Source: DRGV01 sp018903055 [NCBI: bacterium]
Lineage (GTDB): Bacteria; UBP18; UBA7526
Direction of reading: 5' to 3'
DNA: 5,668 nucleotides
Assembly: GCA_018903055.1 (NCBI GenBank)
Contig: JAHIPW010000132.1
Coordinates: 1 to 5,668 of the forward strand
Part shown: positions 4,744-5,668 of the stretch, piece by piece
Numbering within the stretch: the first letter of the stretch is position 1
Layout of the letters: every line of letters starts with the position of its first letter
Notes under the pieces: generated by a model
Databases searched by the model: none
What the model was told of the DNA's origin: nothing
The model's input: the letters and a program-made list of their open reading frames with translations, nothing else
Position numbers and translations under genes: made by a program

Positions 4744-5668
4744 AAAGAGAGACTTCTGAAAATTCGGAAAGAGATAGAAGAAGCCCTTAAAAAGTCCCAG
4801 ACCCTTGAGGAATTAGAGGCTCTGAGGGTAAGGTATCTGGGGAGGAAAGGTTTTCTTACTCTCTTTATCCAGGGAATAGGAAAATTGCCCAAGGAGCTAC
4901 GTCCCTCCCTAGGGAGATTGGCAAACGAGATAAAGAAGGACTTAAATCGAAAGATAGAAGAAAGGAAAGAGAGACTTAAAGAAAAGCGAGTCCTACCTTC
5001 CCTTGATCTCACCCTTCCAGGAAAGAAGCCCTCCTTGGGCGGACTTCATCCCATAACCCAGGTTCTAGATGAGGTAACAGGAATCTTTTCAAGATTGGGC
5101 TTTCGCATCGTTCAGGGCTCAGAAATAGAGACCGATTACTATAACTTTGAAGCCCTTAATATGCCTCCCGGTCATCCAGCGAGAGGAATGCTTGATACCT
5201 TCTACTTACACAGTCAAAAGTCAATAGTCAATAGTCGAAAGCCAAAGAAGACACGTAAAGATTTCGTCTCTCGTCCCTCATCCCGCGTCCCTCAATTTTT
5301 ATTAAGAAGTCATACTTCTCCCGTTCAAATCCATGTTATGGAGAAGGAGAAACCTCCCATCCAGATTATTTCGCCGGGCAAGGTATATAGATATGAGGCA
5401 GTGGATGCCAGCCATCTCCCTATGTTCCATCAGGTGGAGGGGTTTATGGTCGATGAGGAAATTAGTTTTTCTCATTTAAAAGGAGTATTAGAAGTCTTCC
5501 TGAACGAATTATTCGGCCCAGACACCCCCATTCGATTTCGTCCCTCCTTCTTCCCTTATACTGAACCTTCTGCAGAGGTAGATATCGGTTGTCTCATCTG
5601 TAAGGGGAAAGGATGCTCAGTCTGTAAGAGAACCGGGTGGCTGGAGATCTTAGGTTCCGGAATGATCG
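4741..5668 (+). CDS. pheS: Phenylalanyl-tRNA synthetase alpha subunit (3' end outside window)
   Basis: Catalytic alpha subunit of the alpha2-beta2 PheRS that charges tRNA-Phe; 309 residues are visible and the frame is open at the right edge. The N-terminal coiled coil (about 1-85) starts MKERLLKIRKEIEEALKKSQ with TTG read as Met, and includes LRVRYLGRKG. The catalytic domain opens at LGGLHPITQV (about 99-108). Then come ETDYYNFEALNMPPGHPAR (130-148), DTFYL (152-156), LLRSHTSPVQ (187-196), motif 2 (PGKVYRYE, R217), FHQVEG (229-234) and FFPYTEPSAEVD. A CxxC-CxxC cluster (Cys 284, 287, 292, 295) is typical of many bacterial PheS. The sequence stops at GSGMI, before the end of motif 3. Odd feature: residues 157-186, where relatives have about 5-18, are encoded by heptamer repeats, yet frame and flanks are intact. 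It appears translationally coupled to ktrA. pheT is expected downstream. Confidence 0.96.
   Translation, partial: MKERLLKIRKEIEEALKKSQTLEELEALRVRYLGRKGFLTLFIQGIGKLPKELRPSLGRLANEIKKDLNRKIEERKERLKEKRVLPSLDLTLPGKKPSLGGLHPITQVLDEVTGIFSRLGFRIVQGSEIETDYYNFEALNMPPGHPARGMLDTFYLHSQKSIVNSRKPKKTRKDFVSRPSSRVPQFLLRSHTSPVQIHVMEKEKPPIQIISPGKVYRYEAVDASHLPMFHQVEGFMVDEEISFSHLKGVLEVFLNELFGPDTPIRFRPSFFPYTEPSAEVDIGCLICKGKGCSVCKRTGWLEILGSGMI
5212..5292 (+). repeat. Two heptamer arrays inserted in frame within pheS
   Basis: Array 1 (5212-5246) has five 7-bp units: AGTCAAA, AGTCAAT, AGTCAAT, AGTCGAA, AGCCAAA. Array 2 (5265-5292) has four: CGTCTCT, CGTCCCT, CATCCCG, CGTCCCT. They are separated by 18 bp of non-repeat sequence. 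The insert-derived codons run about 5209-5298 and encode a basic, serine-rich peptide (HSQKSIVNSRKPKK, then TRKDFVSRPSSRVPQF). Conserved PheS sequence ends at DTFYL and resumes at LLRSHTSP. The architecture matches the intergenic heptamer arrays elsewhere in the window, but the unit sequences differ. Confidence 0.85.

Noticed and set aside
5212-5292. Heptamer arrays as a CRISPR array
   Set aside because: Units are 7 bp and contiguous, with no spacers and no cas genes nearby.
5200-5310. pheS as a pseudogene, or the insert as an intein or intron
   Set aside because: The frame is open throughout and all downstream motifs are intact. About 90 bp is far too short for an intein or a catalytic intron, and no splicing motifs are seen.
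5534-5547. GATTTCGTCCCTCC in pheS as a further copy of the CGTCCCT repeat
   Set aside because: It encodes conserved PheS sequence (RFRPS before FFPYTEPSAE), so the resemblance is most simply coincidence.

Overview
The window is a 5.7 kb stretch of bacterial chromosome, all on the + strand. It carries the widely conserved translation cluster thrS - infC - rpmI - rplT - pheS, with a potassium-uptake pair, ktrB-ktrA, placed between rplT and pheS. thrS is cut by the left edge and pheS by the right edge. All seven proteins fit their families, so this is core metabolism and not an accessory island. Base composition is moderate, arginine is written mostly as AGA/AGG, and several junctions hold short palindromic repeats. 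This suggests an uncultured, perhaps groundwater or sediment, bacterial lineage; I cannot name the phylum from this sequence.

Layout. 1-999 is the C-terminal half of threonyl-tRNA synthetase. 1000-1105 holds a terminator-like hairpin, a long second hairpin and the infC ribosome-binding site. IF-3 (about 1106-1618), L35 (1713-1910) and L20 (1987-2370) follow. 2371-2566 is repeat-filled. KtrB/TrkH-type channel (2567-3886) and KtrA regulator (4036-4737) come next, separated by a 123-bp repeat element. PheS starts 3 nt after ktrA (4741) and runs off the window.

The unusual part is the repeat content. Four of the six gene junctions contain short repeats. They are mostly heptanucleotides in runs of 2-5 degenerate units (GTTAACG, GTAATCG, ACGAAAG, AGTTCGG/CCGAACT), plus degenerate repeats with roughly 10-bp periodicity. 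The repeats reach into the 3' ends of infC and rplT and supply their stop codons. Two heptamer arrays (AGTCAAT x5 and CGTCCCT x4) lie inside pheS itself. They are in frame and add about 25 residues to a loop of the catalytic domain without disturbing the conserved sequence on either side. A second notable point is infC: its best Shine-Dalgarno sequence points to an ATC start codon, the type of rare initiation codon that IF-3 is known to use to control its own synthesis.

Functionally, ThrRS and PheRS alpha charge tRNAs, IF-3 proofreads initiation, and L35/L20 are 50S proteins. KtrB/KtrA form a membrane K+ uptake system with a cytosolic nucleotide-gated ring. Close spacing suggests ktrA and pheS are co-transcribed, so K+ uptake may be tied to translation gene expression here.
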